64,000 nt of DNA, from NCBI RefSeq assembly GCF_026625725.1, contig NZ_CP113060.1, positions 2,424,001-2,488,000 of the forward strand, read 5' to 3'. The notes under the pieces are model-generated. The model saw only the letters and a list, made by a program, of their open reading frames with translations. It was not told where the DNA came from and searched no databases. Source of the DNA: Pseudomonas sp. SL4(2022). GTDB taxonomy: Bacteria > Pseudomonadota > Gammaproteobacteria > Pseudomonadales > Pseudomonadaceae. The translations under genes and the position numbers were made by a program. Of the stretch, positions 27,784-37,280 are shown one piece after another. Every line of letters starts with the position of its first letter. Within the stretch, counting starts at the first letter, position 1.

Positions 27784-29403
27784 TCAGGTGCCCTGATAGA
27801 TGGCAACCTGATTGCGTCCGCCGTGTTTGGCCACATACAAGGCCTGGTCGGCCTGTTGTGACAGCAGTTTACCGTCCTGTTGCGGTGCCAGCTGAGCAAT
27901 CCCGCAGCTAAAGGTGCATGACAGGTCATGCGGCTGTGCCGAGAACTGGATTTCCGCGAAGCGCTGACGGATGTCATCGAGAACGCGGCGCGCCGAGGCA
28001 GCATCCGTATCGGGCATGACCACCGCGAACTCTTCGCCGCCATACCGACCAATATGGTCGCTCTTGCGCAGGCGCTGTTTGAGGAACAGCGCCAGGCTCT
28101 TGATCACCCGGTCGCCCATGGGATGACCGTAGGTGTCGTTGACCTTCTTGAAGTAGTCGATGTCGATCATCGCAAAGCTCAGCGGCTGACCGTCGCGCTC
28201 GGCACGAAAGCGGGCGTCTTCAAGCAGTTGCAGGGTGTGGGTGTGGTTGTACAAGCCGGTCAGGCTATCGCGCACCATGCGCGCCTTGAGGCTGCGAGCA
28301 CGCGCGGCGCGATTGCGTACAGTGGCGATCAGGTGGCGCGGCTTGATCGGCTTAGTAAGGAAATCGTCGCCACCTTCGCTCATCGCGTCGAGTTGCTTGT
28401 CCAGATCATCTTCGGCGGACAGGTAGATGATCGGTACGCTGACATAACGGTCGTTGTGGCGGATCACCTGGGCCAGTTCGGTGCCATTGCACTCGGGCAT
28501 GTACATGTCGAGGATGATCAGATCAGGCTGGAAATCGGCCAGGTTACACATGGCCTGGATCGGTTCGATCAAGGTGCGGGTAACGATGCCGGCGCTGTTG
28601 AGTACGCGCTCGGTGTGTGTGGCCTGGGCCCGCGAATCATCAATGATCAGCACCTTATAGGGTTCGTACTGGGAAATATGCGTCAGCACCTCGATGCGCT
28701 CGAACAGGTTCGAGGCATCCAGGCTGCCGCTGAAAAACTCTCGGCCGCCTGCGCGCACGGCGGACAGGCGAGTCATGGTGTCAGTGTCTTCAGCACTGAA
28801 GAACAGCAGCGGAATTTTGTCAGCCAGGCCGTCTTGTACGCTTTGCGCCAGTTCCAGTCCGCAGCCCGGCCCGGAAAAGTCGACATCCATGATGATGGCG
28901 GCCGGGTGGCGTTCACGAATCGCATTGCGAAACGCATTGGCGCTGTCCAGGGCAATGGCGTTCATACCGAAGAACTCCAGGCGCTGCACCAGCTGTTCGG
29001 CCCGCTCCAGGTGTTGCAGCGCCAGATAGACCGGCTTGCGCAGCGGTGGCAGGAGCGTCTGTTCGAAGCGATCCCCGTGGCGTAGACCGGTGCGTGACAG
29101 GCGCTGCAGTAACAGGTTGAGCTGGCTGATCAGTACGCTGTTGAGCCGGCCGCGGTTTTCGGTCACTAACTGTAGGCAGCTGTCGATTTCCTGGGCCAGC
29201 TGGCTGTGTTCGGCTTGATCGAAACGTTCGGCATAGCGTTGCAGCAACTGCGTCGCTTCACGCAGCTCACTCATCCCAGCGTCACTCCACTCGCTGCGCT
29301 GCAGGCGCTGCCAGACCTCCAAGACCTGGCGCGCCTGGTTGATCACGCGCTGGGCAAAGTGTTGCTTGAGGCGATCGCGACTGGGGTCTTCTTGTTCTGT
29401 CAT
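27784..29403 (-). CDS. gcbA: Dual-receiver diguanylate cyclase (GcbA-like)
   Basis: The 539-residue protein makes cyclic di-GMP. It has an N-terminal helical region (1-130), a degenerate receiver (about 145-245, Asp173 in IIMDVD), a full receiver (249-365, phospho-acceptor Asp299 in LIILDMYMPE, Lys351 in LTKP) and a GGDEF domain with intact GGEEF at 455-459. RKSD at 446-449, five residues before GGEEF, is a proper product-inhibition I-site. In P. aeruginosa the gene at this place (PA4843, GcbA) promotes first attachment. The ATG at 29403 is preferred, though its ribosome site is weak. Confidence 0.85.
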   Translation of the reverse strand: MTEQEDPSRDRLKQHFAQRVINQARQVLEVWQRLQRSEWSDAGMSELREATQLLQRYAERFDQAEHSQLAQEIDSCLQLVTENRGRLNSVLISQLNLLLQRLSRTGLRHGDRFEQTLLPPLRKPVYLALQHLERAEQLVQRLEFFGMNAIALDSANAFRNAIRERHPAAIIMDVDFSGPGCGLELAQSVQDGLADKIPLLFFSAEDTDTMTRLSAVRAGGREFFSGSLDASNLFERIEVLTHISQYEPYKVLIIDDSRAQATHTERVLNSAGIVTRTLIEPIQAMCNLADFQPDLIILDMYMPECNGTELAQVIRHNDRYVSVPIIYLSAEDDLDKQLDAMSEGGDDFLTKPIKPRHLIATVRNRAARARSLKARMVRDSLTGLYNHTHTLQLLEDARFRAERDGQPLSFAMIDIDYFKKVNDTYGHPMGDRVIKSLALFLKQRLRKSDHIGRYGGEEFAVVMPDTDAASARRVLDDIRQRFAEIQFSAQPHDLSCTFSCGIAQLAPQQDGKLLSQQADQALYVAKHGGRNQVAIYQGT

Positions 29404-29720
29404 GGCCTGGGTTCGGTTGCGCGGCATCTGCCGACGGTGATGGCTTAGTGCTAGCAATGCTAACACCGGCAATAGTTAATGCTAGAGCCGTCGATCTATT
29501 GACGTCGGCCTTCTGTCTAGGCGTTCACAGATACACCAATACACACAACCGGCGCTAAGTTTGTCGCCCGCCACTGCGCAGCATGACATGCATACCTTAT
29601 AGTGCTTGACCGTTGCGCAACCCTGCTTGCAAGTTGTGGTCGAACGAGCAGTTGCTTGAAATCATCGCCAGGCGCGGCAGCGCTCATACGCTCCCGCCAC
29701 TTGAGTAAAAGGACAAGGCC
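29404..29720. other. Divergent intergenic region between gcbA-like gene and DUF2333 gene
   Basis: I see no gene in these 317 bases, which must carry the promoters for both directions. An 11-base palindrome GCATGACATGC occurs at 29581-29591, followed by TTATAGT, a weak extended -10 candidate for the plus strand. An imperfect cluster of GCTAGC/GCTAAC words lies near 29450-29485 next to the gcbA side. Confidence 0.4.
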
Positions 29721-30794
29721 ATGCTGGATTGGAAGAACCGTACTGCTGATGCGCGAGATGGCGCCGCAGGCTCAGTGGACAATGTTCGCAGCTACTTCGC
29801 TGGGGGCTGGGCCACCCGTACTGTTGGTGGCCTGCTGGGGCTTTATCTGGTTGTGGCATTGGTGGTGGGCTGGTACTGGAGCCAGGAGCCGGTGCAGTTC
29901 TCCGTGCAGCAGCAGGCAGAAGCCAGTGCCGAGTTGAGCGGGCGCAAACTGGTCAACGGCTACACCACGGTGGAAACCCTCAAGCAGGTCGCAGGCACAT
30001 TGCTCGACAAACCGGGTGGTTACCTGTCCAACGACTTGGCACCACCGGGGCTGTGGCTCGACAACATGCCCAGCTGGGAATTCGGTGTTCTGGTGCAGGT
30101 GCGCGACATGTCCCGAGCGCTGCGCAAAGACTTCACCCGCTCGCAGTCACAGTCCACCGAAGACCCGGATCTGGTCAAGGCGGAGCCACGCTTCCACTTC
30201 GACAACAAGAGCTGGGCGCTGCCGGCCTCCGAAGCTGAGTACGCCGAAGGCATCAAGTCGCTTGATCGTTACCTCGCACGCCTGAGCGATCCGACCCAGG
30301 GCAATGCTCAGTTCTACACCCGTGCCGACAACTTGAACAACTGGCTGGGTGATGCGGCAACGCGCCTGGGTTCACTGTCGCAGCGCCTGTCAGCGAGCGT
30401 TGGTCAAGTGCGCCTGAACACGGCCGTGGTTGATCCTGCTCAGAATAACGGGGCAGCACCGCCGGATTTTGTCGAGGGCGTGAATTATGAAACGCCATGG
30501 CTGCAGATTGATAACGTGTTCTATGAAGCGCGAGGTCAGGCCTGGGCACTGGCGCATCTGCTGCGTGCCATCGAGGTGGATTTTGCCGATGTGCTGGCGA
30601 AGAAGAACGCCACTGTCAGCGTGCGGCAGATCATCCGTGAGCTGGAGGCTGCGCAGGCAACCCTGTGGAGTCCGATGATTCTCAACGGCAGCGGTTATGG
30701 TCTGCTGGCCAACCATTCACTGGTCATGGCCAATTACATCTCGCGCGCCAATGCCGGGTTGATCGACCTGCGCCAACTGTTGTCCCAGGGCTGA
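29721..30794 (+). CDS. DUF2333 family inner-membrane protein
   Basis: The 357-residue protein has one clear membrane helix near residues 36-52 (TVGGLLGLYLVVALVVGWYW) and an otherwise soluble, probably periplasmic, helical domain without recognisable catalytic motif. The family is restricted to proteobacteria and has no known function. An AAAGGAC ribosome site lies 9 bases before ATG. The next gene starts 3 bases after its stop, so it is co-transcribed with the Nudix hydrolase. Confidence 0.85.
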   Translation: MLDWKNRTADARDGAAGSVDNVRSYFAGGWATRTVGGLLGLYLVVALVVGWYWSQEPVQFSVQQQAEASAELSGRKLVNGYTTVETLKQVAGTLLDKPGGYLSNDLAPPGLWLDNMPSWEFGVLVQVRDMSRALRKDFTRSQSQSTEDPDLVKAEPRFHFDNKSWALPASEAEYAEGIKSLDRYLARLSDPTQGNAQFYTRADNLNNWLGDAATRLGSLSQRLSASVGQVRLNTAVVDPAQNNGAAPPDFVEGVNYETPWLQIDNVFYEARGQAWALAHLLRAIEVDFADVLAKKNATVSVRQIIRELEAAQATLWSPMILNGSGYGLLANHSLVMANYISRANAGLIDLRQLLSQG

Positions 30795-30797
30795 TCG

Positions 30798-31334
30798 GTG
30801 GTCTGGTCTGACGCTGAGCTGGCGCACCGCGCAGCCTCTGATGCCGAGCGCATCGCCTGGGTCGATGAGCAGGATCGGCCGCTGGGTGGCGTGTTGCGCA
30901 GTGAGCTACGCGAACGGCACCTGATCGGTCGCGGCACCTATATCCTGCTGTTCAACAGTGCCGGGCTGCTGTGCGTGCATCGGCGCACCCTGAGCAAGGC
31001 GCTGTACCCCGGTTACTGGGATGTGGCAGCCGGCGGCATGGTGCTGGAAGACGAAAGCTATGCCGACTCGGCATCCCGCGAGCTGGCAGAAGAGTTGGGC
31101 ATTCGTGATGTACCGCTGATCGAGCATGCGCACTTCTTCTATGACGCCCCGGAAAGTCGGCTGTGGTGCATGGCCTATTCGGCGGTGTCCGATGCGCCGC
31201 TGCAGCTGCAGCCGGAAGAGGTCCTGGAAGCGCGCTTTATCTCCATCGAGCAAGCGCTGGCCGAAACCCGGCACATGCCCTATTGCCCCGACTCGTTGGC
31301 CGCCTTGCAGCGCTACCTGGCAGCCATTGGCTGA
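30798..31334 (+). CDS. Nudix hydrolase (YfcD type)
   Basis: The 178-residue protein contains a complete Nudix box, G-x5-E-x7-REUxEExGU, reading from GGMVLEDESYADS to RELAEELGI (about residues 76-98). The N-terminal part (RIAWVDEQDRPLGGVLRSEL) resembles the YfcD and isopentenyl-diphosphate isomerase-like subgroup. Substrate is unknown. The start is GTG, supported by AGGG seven bases upstream that overlaps the end of the DUF2333 gene, which points to translational coupling. Confidence 0.9.
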   Translation: MVWSDAELAHRAASDAERIAWVDEQDRPLGGVLRSELRERHLIGRGTYILLFNSAGLLCVHRRTLSKALYPGYWDVAAGGMVLEDESYADSASRELAEELGIRDVPLIEHAHFFYDAPESRLWCMAYSAVSDAPLQLQPEEVLEARFISIEQALAETRHMPYCPDSLAALQRYLAAIG

Positions 31335-31593
31335 ACCGGAAAACCCTCGTCGTTACTGGCTTTGTGCAGGATATTTGGACGTTTCGTTCGGCATCCCGCA
31401 CAGCGTCGCCAATCCGCCGATTAATGGCGCATTTTTACACTTAGCAGCTGCGCTTTTTGCCGTTACACTGCGCCGCCTTCAAGCCCCGGCCATCGCGCTG
31501 GGGTGCGCTGCCCCTGCCAGAGTGGGGCTTCGCGGTCGATGCCGCCACGCGGTGTCGACCAGTCGCTATCCTGACCCCTTCGAGGACAAACCG

Positions 31594-31965
31594 GTGGTCA
31601 AGAAAGCTTCTTCATTCGCCGCTCTCAGCGGCCTGGTGTATTCCACTGACAGCGGTCGGCATTGCCCCGATTGCTGTCAACCGGTGGACGCCTGCACCTG
31701 CAAACAGACCCAGATTCCTGCCGGTGACGGCATTGCCCGTGTGCGCCGCGAAACCAAAGGCCGCGGCGGCAAGACCGTCACCACCATCAGCGGAGTGCCG
31801 CTGGCCGAGGATCCGCTCAAGGATCTTGCCAGTGCCCTGAAAAAACGCTGTGGATGCGGCGGTTCGCTCAAGGATGGCGTGATCGAGATTCAGGGTGACC
31901 ACGTCGAACTGTTGCTCGCCGAACTGATCAAGCACGGTTTCAAAGCCAAGAAGTCCGGCGGCTGA
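31594..31965 (+). CDS. SUI1/eIF1-like translation factor (YciH type)
   Basis: The 123-residue protein opens (M)VKKASSFAALSGLVYSTDSG, has two cysteine pairs (CPDC and CTC) and then a SUI1 domain (GRGGKTVTTISGVPL; LKKRCGCGGSLKDGVIEIQG). Bacterial YciH can influence initiation fidelity in vitro; the cellular role is unsettled. The GTG start at 31594 has GAGG 8 bases upstream; the frame is open much further upstream but that part overlaps the Nudix gene and is not conserved. A 259-base gap before it suggests an independent promoter. Confidence 0.9.
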   Translation: MVKKASSFAALSGLVYSTDSGRHCPDCCQPVDACTCKQTQIPAGDGIARVRRETKGRGGKTVTTISGVPLAEDPLKDLASALKKRCGCGGSLKDGVIEIQGDHVELLLAELIKHGFKAKKSGG

Positions 31966-31982
31966 TCCCGTCTTTTCTAAAC

Positions 31983-32015
31983 TTCCTCAGCGGACTTCGT
32001 GTCACAGCTGAGGAA
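31983..32015. terminator. Hairpin after the SUI1-like gene
   Basis: Perfect 9-base arms TTCCTCAGC and GCTGAGGAA enclose a 15-base loop and are followed by TCGTCATTTT. It lies 17 bases after the SUI1 stop and 75 bases before speA, so it could end the first transcript or sit in the speA leader. Confidence 0.55.
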
Positions 32016-32089
32016 TCGTCATTTTCCGACTTTATTTTGTACGCGTCTTGGCACGGCCAAGGCCACTATCGCCAGCAAGGGAGACTTCG

Positions 32090-34003
32090 ATGTCTGCACG
32101 ACGCACACGCAAAGATGACGGCAGCCAGTGGACCGTAGCGGACAGCCGCAGTGTCTATGGTATTCGCCATTGGGGCGCGGGTTACTTCGCGATCAATGAC
32201 AAGGGCTGTGTCGAGGTGCGCCCGAATGGCCCGCAGAGCACGCCGATTGACCTCTACGAGCAGCTCGATGAGCTGCGTTCCAGTGGTTTGTCGCTGCCGT
32301 TGCTGGTGCGCTTTCCGGACATCCTGCAAGACCGCGTGCGTCAGCTGACCGGTGCCTTCGACGCCAACATTGCACGCTTGGAATACCAGAGCCGCTACAC
32401 CGCGTTGTACCCGATCAAGGTCAACCAGCAGGAAGCGGTGGTGGAGAACATCATCGCCACGCAGAACGTTTCCATCGGCCTGGAAGCCGGCTCCAAGCCG
32501 GAGTTGATGGCGGTGCTGGCGCTGGCACCAAAAGGTGGCACGATCGTCTGCAACGGCTACAAAGATCGCGAGTTCATCAAGCTGGCGCTGATGGGGCAGA
32601 AGCTCGGTCACAACGTGTTTATTGTCATCGAGAAAGAATCCGAAGTGCAGTTGGTGATCGACGAAGCCGCCGAACTCAAAGTGGCGCCGCAGGTCGGTCT
32701 GCGCGTGCGCCTGTCCTCGTTGGCCTCGAGCAAGTGGGCTGACACCGGCGGCGAAAAATCCAAGTTCGGCCTGTCGGCGGCGCAGCTGCTGTCGGTGGTC
32801 GAGCGCTTCCGCGCGGCGGGGCTGGATCAGGGCATCCGCCTGCTGCACTTTCATATGGGCTCGCAGATCGCCAACCTGTCCGACTACCAGCACGGCTTCA
32901 AGGAAGCCATCCGCTATTACGGCGAGCTGCGTGGTCTGGGCCTGCCGGTCGACCATATCGACGTCGGCGGTGGCCTGGGCGTGGATTACGACGGTACACA
33001 CTCGCGCAATGCCAGCTCGATCAACTACGACATGGATGACTACGCGGGTGTCGTGGTCGGCATGCTTAAGGAGTTCTGCGACGCTCAGGAATTGCCGCAT
33101 CCGCATATCTTCTCGGAAAGCGGCCGCTCGCTGACCGCGCATCACGCCATGCTGGTGGTGCAGGTCACCGATGTGGAAAAACACAACGACGAGATTCCGC
33201 GTATCGAGGATGTCACCAGCCTGCCGGAAACCGTGCGCTACCTGGTTGAATTGCTCGGCCCGACCGATATCGAGATGGTCACCGAGACCTACTGGCGCGC
33301 CACCCACTACATGAGCGACGTGGCCACTCAGTACGCCGACGGTAAACTCAGCCTGACCGAAAAGGCTCTGGCCGAGCAGTGCTATTTTGCCGTGTGCCGC
33401 CGCCTGCACAACTCACTCAAAGCCCGTCAGCGTTCGCACCGTCAGGTGCTGGATGAGCTGAACGACAAGCTGGCCGACAAGTACATCTGCAATTTCTCGG
33501 TGTTCCAGAGCTTGCCGGACACCTGGGCTATCGGCCAGGTGCTGCCGATTCTGCCGCTCAACCGCCTCGACGAAGAGCCGCTGCGCCGCGCTGTGCTGCA
33601 GGACCTGACCTGCGATTCCGACGGCAAGATCCGCCAGTACGTCGATGAGCAGAGCATCGAGACCAGCCTGCCGGTGCACGAAGTGCGCGAGGGCGAGGAC
33701 TACCTACTGGGGATCTTCCTGGTCGGTGCCTACCAGGAAATTCTCGGTGATATGCACAACCTGTTCGGCGACACCGATTCGGTGAACATCTATCAGAACG
33801 CGGATGGCAGCGTTTACCACGCCGGTATCGAGACCCACGACACCATCGAGGACATGCTGCGCTACGTGCACCTGTCACCGGAGGAGTTGATGAACCACTA
33901 CCGCGATAAGGTCGCCAGCGCCAAGATCAGCCCGCGCGAGCGCACGCAGTTCCTCGATGCATTGCGTCTTGGGCTGACCCGTTCGTCTTACCTGTCGTCC
34001 TAG
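32090..34003 (+). CDS. speA: Biosynthetic arginine decarboxylase
   Basis: SpeA decarboxylates arginine to agmatine, the start of the agmatine route to putrescine. The 637-residue protein begins [20 protein letters not shown]. The PLP lysine is K110 in [33 protein letters not shown] and [13 protein letters not shown] are the expected barrel motifs, and the length is that of the family. AAGGGAG lies 6 bases upstream of the chosen ATG; 14 upstream in-frame residues are not conserved. A structured repeat follows 9 bases after the stop. Confidence 0.97.
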   Translation: MSARRTRKDDGSQWTVADSRSVYGIRHWGAGYFAINDKGCVEVRPNGPQSTPIDLYEQLDELRSSGLSLPLLVRFPDILQDRVRQLTGAFDANIARLEYQSRYTALYPIKVNQQEAVVENIIATQNVSIGLEAGSKPELMAVLALAPKGGTIVCNGYKDREFIKLALMGQKLGHNVFIVIEKESEVQLVIDEAAELKVAPQVGLRVRLSSLASSKWADTGGEKSKFGLSAAQLLSVVERFRAAGLDQGIRLLHFHMGSQIANLSDYQHGFKEAIRYYGELRGLGLPVDHIDVGGGLGVDYDGTHSRNASSINYDMDDYAGVVVGMLKEFCDAQELPHPHIFSESGRSLTAHHAMLVVQVTDVEKHNDEIPRIEDVTSLPETVRYLVELLGPTDIEMVTETYWRATHYMSDVATQYADGKLSLTEKALAEQCYFAVCRRLHNSLKARQRSHRQVLDELNDKLADKYICNFSVFQSLPDTWAIGQVLPILPLNRLDEEPLRRAVLQDLTCDSDGKIRQYVDEQSIETSLPVHEVREGEDYLLGIFLVGAYQEILGDMHNLFGDTDSVNIYQNADGSVYHAGIETHDTIEDMLRYVHLSPEELMNHYRDKVASAKISPRERTQFLDALRLGLTRSSYLSS

Positions 34004-34012
34004 GGAACAATC

Positions 34013-34170
34013 GATCTGCTGCGCGTCGGCACTACTGCGTTAAAAACAGGCTCGGATGCGAGCCCAGTCGGAATGCTCATGTACAACAGTACACTCCGCT
34101 TCCTCGCCGTTTTGACCAGCCGAAGGCTGTTACTAACGTAGCGCCTTGTAGTGTTCTAGCTCGCGAGAGC
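34013..34170 (+). repeat. Structured 3'-UTR repeat, copy B (after speA)
   Basis: It starts GATCTGCTGCGCGTCGG and ends CTAGCTCGCGAGAGC. It has AAAAC/GTTTT (34043-34047 with 34109-34113), an apical stem TGTAC/GTACA (34080-34093), CAGCC/GGCTG, and the GTAGCGCCTTGTAG block. It lacks the extra hairpin module of copies A and C. It is in the sense orientation of speA and is followed 30 bases later by a terminator. Confidence 0.9.
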
Positions 34171-34199
34171 TTGAGCAGGTACAAGCTCGCGCTGAATGC

Positions 34200-34226
34200 A
34201 AAAGGCCCCGCACTGCGGGGCCTTTT
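34200..34226. terminator. Bidirectional terminator between speA and the FabG-like gene
   Basis: AAAAGGCCCCGC, a 3-base loop ACT and the exact complement ending in TTTT make a classical stem with A and T tracts on both sides, serving the converging speA and fabG-like transcripts. Confidence 0.93.
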
Positions 34227-34253
34227 GCTATCTGCTGACATTGATTAAAAACC

Positions 34254-34274
34254 GTAGCCCGGATGCAATCCGGG
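34254..34274 (+). repeat. REP element
   Basis: GTAGCCCGGATGCAATCCGG is a canonical Pseudomonas REP core with CCCGGAT/ATCCGGG arms. It lies just 3' of the FabG-like gene on its downstream side. Confidence 0.8.
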
Positions 34275-34279
34275 GGCGA

Positions 34280-35635
34280 TTAAGCCCCTAGTAGACTTTG
34301 TCCGCATACGCGTAAAACTTGTGCCGTGGCGGCACCCGAGCCTGGCTGGGCGAACCAGGCCACGGCTTCGGCAACGTCCTGCGGTAGGCCGCCCTGGCCC
34401 ATGGAGTTCATCCGCCGGCCGGCTTCGCGGATGGTCAGTGGGATGGCGGCGGTCATCTGGGTTTCGATAAAGCCCGGCGCCACCGCGTTGATGCTGATGC
34501 CGCGTTTGGCCAGCGTCGGCGCCCAGGCCTGGGCCAGGCCGATCACCCCGGCCTTGCTCACTGCGTAGTTGGTCTGGCCCATATTGCCGGCGATGCCGCT
34601 GATCGAGGCGATCAGCACCACGCGGCCGTTGTCGTGCAGCTTGCCGGCATCCAGCAGGGCTTGGGTTAGCACCTGCGGGGCATTCAGGTTGACGTTGATC
34701 ACCGAGTTCCAGAACGCGTCGGTCATCTTCGCCAGGGTCTTGTCGCGGGTGATGCCGGCGTTGTGCACGACGATGTCCACGCCGTCTGGCAGCGCTTCGA
34801 TCAGCTGCGCGGCGGCATCATCGGCGCAGATATCCAGGGCCAGGCCGCGCCCGCCCAAGCGTGCGGCGAGGGCATCCAAGGCATCCTTGGCCGGTGGCAC
34901 GTCCAGCAGCACCACCTCGGCACCGTCGCGGGCCAGGGTTTCGGCGATGGCTGCGCCAATACCGCGTGAAGCGCCGGTGACCAACGCCTTCTTGCCGGCC
35001 AGTGGGCGAGTCCAGTCCTTGACCTGCTCGCTGCAGGCGTTCAAACGCAGCACCTGACCCGACACATACGCACTTTTCGGCGAGAGGAAGAAGCGCAACG
35101 CGCCTTCAAGCTGCGCTTCGCCGCCTTTGCCGACATAGATGAGCTGCACGTTGCCGCCACGGCGGATTTCCTTGCCCAGCGAGCGGGTGAAGCCTTCCAG
35201 CGAGCGCTGCACGCTGGCGGCAATCGGGTCTTTCAGTGACTCCGGGGCACGCCCCAGCACCACCACCCGGGGGCATTTATCCAAGCCTTTGAAGGCCGGC
35301 TGGAAGAAGTCGCGCAGCTCAATCAGCTGCTCAAAGCGGGTCAGCCCGCTGGCATCAAACACCAGCGCCTTGAGCTTGGGGCTGTGTTCGGCGGTCCAGC
35401 GCGGCAGCTCGAGCTGGCCTTCGCGAGCTGCATACAGGGCGTCGGTCAGCTTGTGCGCAAAGGGCCGCACCGCGCTGGCCAGGCTGCCGTCGCCGCCCAG
35501 CAGCAGAGCACCGTCGACCGGCCGGCTGCGTCCAGCCATCCAACGCTCCAGCAGCAGCGGCGCGGGCAGGCCGAGCGCACTGACCAAACGGCGACCTGAG
35601 GTGGAGTTGGCAAAGGCGAGATAACGGTCTGACAT
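34280..35635 (-). CDS. FabG-like 3-oxoacyl reductase with N-terminal extension
   Basis: The 451-residue protein combines about 210 N-terminal residues without catalytic motif and a C-terminal short-chain dehydrogenase domain with the NAD(P) motif TGASRGIG at 220-227, HNAGITRDKTL, the active-site serine region LIASISGIAG and YAVSKAG. The C-terminal half is like FabG, reducing 3-oxoacyl-ACP or -CoA. The long form (FabG4 type) is usually found beside a thiolase, as here, where a thiolase gene is divergent 183 bases away. The ATG at 35635 was chosen over one six codons earlier. Confidence 0.9.
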   Translation of the reverse strand: MSDRYLAFANSTSGRRLVSALGLPAPLLLERWMAGRSRPVDGALLLGGDGSLASAVRPFAHKLTDALYAAREGQLELPRWTAEHSPKLKALVFDASGLTRFEQLIELRDFFQPAFKGLDKCPRVVVLGRAPESLKDPIAASVQRSLEGFTRSLGKEIRRGGNVQLIYVGKGGEAQLEGALRFFLSPKSAYVSGQVLRLNACSEQVKDWTRPLAGKKALVTGASRGIGAAIAETLARDGAEVVLLDVPPAKDALDALAARLGGRGLALDICADDAAAQLIEALPDGVDIVVHNAGITRDKTLAKMTDAFWNSVINVNLNAPQVLTQALLDAGKLHDNGRVVLIASISGIAGNMGQTNYAVSKAGVIGLAQAWAPTLAKRGISINAVAPGFIETQMTAAIPLTIREAGRRMNSMGQGGLPQDVAEAVAWFAQPGSGAATAQVLRVCGQSLLGA

Positions 35636-35777
35636 GAAACGGCTCCTGCGCATGGATCAAAAGTGCGCCCACTCTACGCAGCCCACAGAAATGCGCAATT
35701 GACCGCATCCGCCTGCTGTGCCGGCAAGGCGGCCAATGCCACACTGCCGCGACAGGTTAGCCTGTGCGTCACTTATT

Positions 35778-35789
35778 AGAACCGGTTCT
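35778..35789. promoter_or_regulatory. Palindromic operator candidate AGAACCGGTTCT
   Basis: A perfect 12-base palindrome lies in the 183-base divergent region, 30 bases before the thiolase ATG. Its position suits a repressor site for the thiolase and possibly the reductase. The cognate protein is unknown; no regulator gene is adjacent. Confidence 0.45.
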
Positions 35790-35818
35790 TAGCCCCCTTC
35801 TCTGTTCAGGAGTCGTCC

Positions 35819-37099
35819 ATGACCCAGCCGCGTCGCGTCGCCATTGTTGGTGGCAACCGTATTCCGTTCGCCCGCTCCAATACCGTCTACGCCACCGCGA
35901 GCAACCAGGAGATGCTGACCTGCGCACTGGATGGCCTGGTCGAGCGCTTCAACCTGCATGGCGAACGTCTGGGGGAGGTGGTGGCCGGTGCGGTGCTTAA
36001 GCATTCGCGCGACTTCAACCTGACCCGCGAATGCGTGCTCGGCTCGCGTTTGGCCCCGGAAACTCCGGCCTATGACCTGCAGCAGGCCTGCGGCACCGGC
36101 CTGGAAGCCGCGCTGCTGGTGGCCAACAAGATTGCGCTCGGGCAGATCGAGTGCGGCATTGCCGGCGGCGTCGACACCACCTCGGATGCGCCGATCGGCG
36201 TGAACGAAGGGCTGCGCAAGATTCTGTTGCAGGCCAACCGAGGCAAGAGCACGGGCGAGAAGATCAAGAGCCTGCTGCAGATTCGCCCGCGCCACCTGGC
36301 TCCGGCCATTCCGCGTAATGGCGAGCCGCGCACCGGGCTGTCGATGGGTGAACACTGCGAGTTGATGGCGCAAACCTGGGCGATCCCCCGTGATGAGCAG
36401 GACCAACTGGCCGTGGCCAGCCACCAGAAACTCGCTGCCGCCTATGCCGAAGGCTGGCACGACGACCTGCTCACGCCGTTCCGTGGCCTGACCCGCGACC
36501 AGAACCTGCGCGCCGATATCAGCCTGGAAAAACTCGCCACCCTCAAGCCCTGCTTTGAGCGCAGCCCGCGCGGCACCCTGACCGCCGCCAACTCGACGCC
36601 GCTGACCGATGGCGCATCCCTGGTGCTGTTGGCCAGTGAGGAGTGGGCCAAAGCCCGTGGTTTGCCGATTCTGGCCTACTGGAAGGACGGCGAAGCCGCC
36701 GCCGTGGATTTTGTCGGCGCGGGTAAGGAAGGCCTGTTGATGGCCCCTGCCTATGCCGTGCCGCGCCTGCTGGCGCGCAACAAGCTGAGCCTGCAGGACT
36801 TTGACTACTACGAAATCCACGAGGCCTTCGCCGCCCAGGTGTTGTGCACCCTCAAGGCCTGGGAAGACGCCGACTACTGCAAGACCCGCCTGGGTCTGGA
36901 TGCGCCGCTGGGCTCCATCGACCGCCGCAAAATGAACGTCAAGGGCAGCTCGCTGGCGGCGGGGCATCCGTTTGCCGCCACTGGCGGGCGCATTGTCGCC
37001 AACCTGGCCAAGTTACTGTCGGTGGCGCAGGAGGGGCGTGGCTTGATCTCAATTTGCGCGGCGGGTGGGCAAGGTGTGACTGCGATCCTGGAAAAGTAA
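35819..37099 (+). CDS. Acetyl-CoA C-acetyltransferase (FadI-like thiolase)
   Basis: The 426-residue thiolase has the acyl-accepting cysteine C91 (QQACGTGLEA), the histidine H383 (AAGHPFAATGGR) and the second cysteine C413 (SICAAGGQGV). It either degrades 3-ketoacyl-CoA or condenses acetyl-CoA. It resembles the FadI branch, but no FadJ partner is beside it; instead it is divergent from the FabG-like reductase, so a role in fatty-acid or polyester metabolism other than the main beta-oxidation complex is possible. AGGAG precedes the ATG. Confidence 0.92.
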   Translation: MTQPRRVAIVGGNRIPFARSNTVYATASNQEMLTCALDGLVERFNLHGERLGEVVAGAVLKHSRDFNLTRECVLGSRLAPETPAYDLQQACGTGLEAALLVANKIALGQIECGIAGGVDTTSDAPIGVNEGLRKILLQANRGKSTGEKIKSLLQIRPRHLAPAIPRNGEPRTGLSMGEHCELMAQTWAIPRDEQDQLAVASHQKLAAAYAEGWHDDLLTPFRGLTRDQNLRADISLEKLATLKPCFERSPRGTLTAANSTPLTDGASLVLLASEEWAKARGLPILAYWKDGEAAAVDFVGAGKEGLLMAPAYAVPRLLARNKLSLQDFDYYEIHEAFAAQVLCTLKAWEDADYCKTRLGLDAPLGSIDRRKMNVKGSSLAAGHPFAATGGRIVANLAKLLSVAQEGRGLISICAAGGQGVTAILEK

Positions 37100-37156
37100 T
37101 CAAACAGCAGCTCCCGTACGCTGTGCAGGGGCTGATGTATGCAACTCCGTGATTTG

Positions 37157-37189
37157 GAGCGGCCCACGTAGGTGGCGCCGCTCTTTTTT
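37157..37189 (+). terminator. Rho-independent terminator after the thiolase gene
   Basis: Arms GAGCGGC and GCCGCTC, with inner CCAC/GTGG pairing, are followed by TTTTTT (37184-37189) on the plus strand, 57 bases after the thiolase stop. Confidence 0.9.
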
Positions 37190-37280
37190 ATGGCCTGTCG
37201 TCCCTGGCGGCCACCCTCCGGGCCGTCGCTGTGCGACGCTAAAAATGGTTCTCTGCCATTTATGTCGTTTGCAGACAGCG

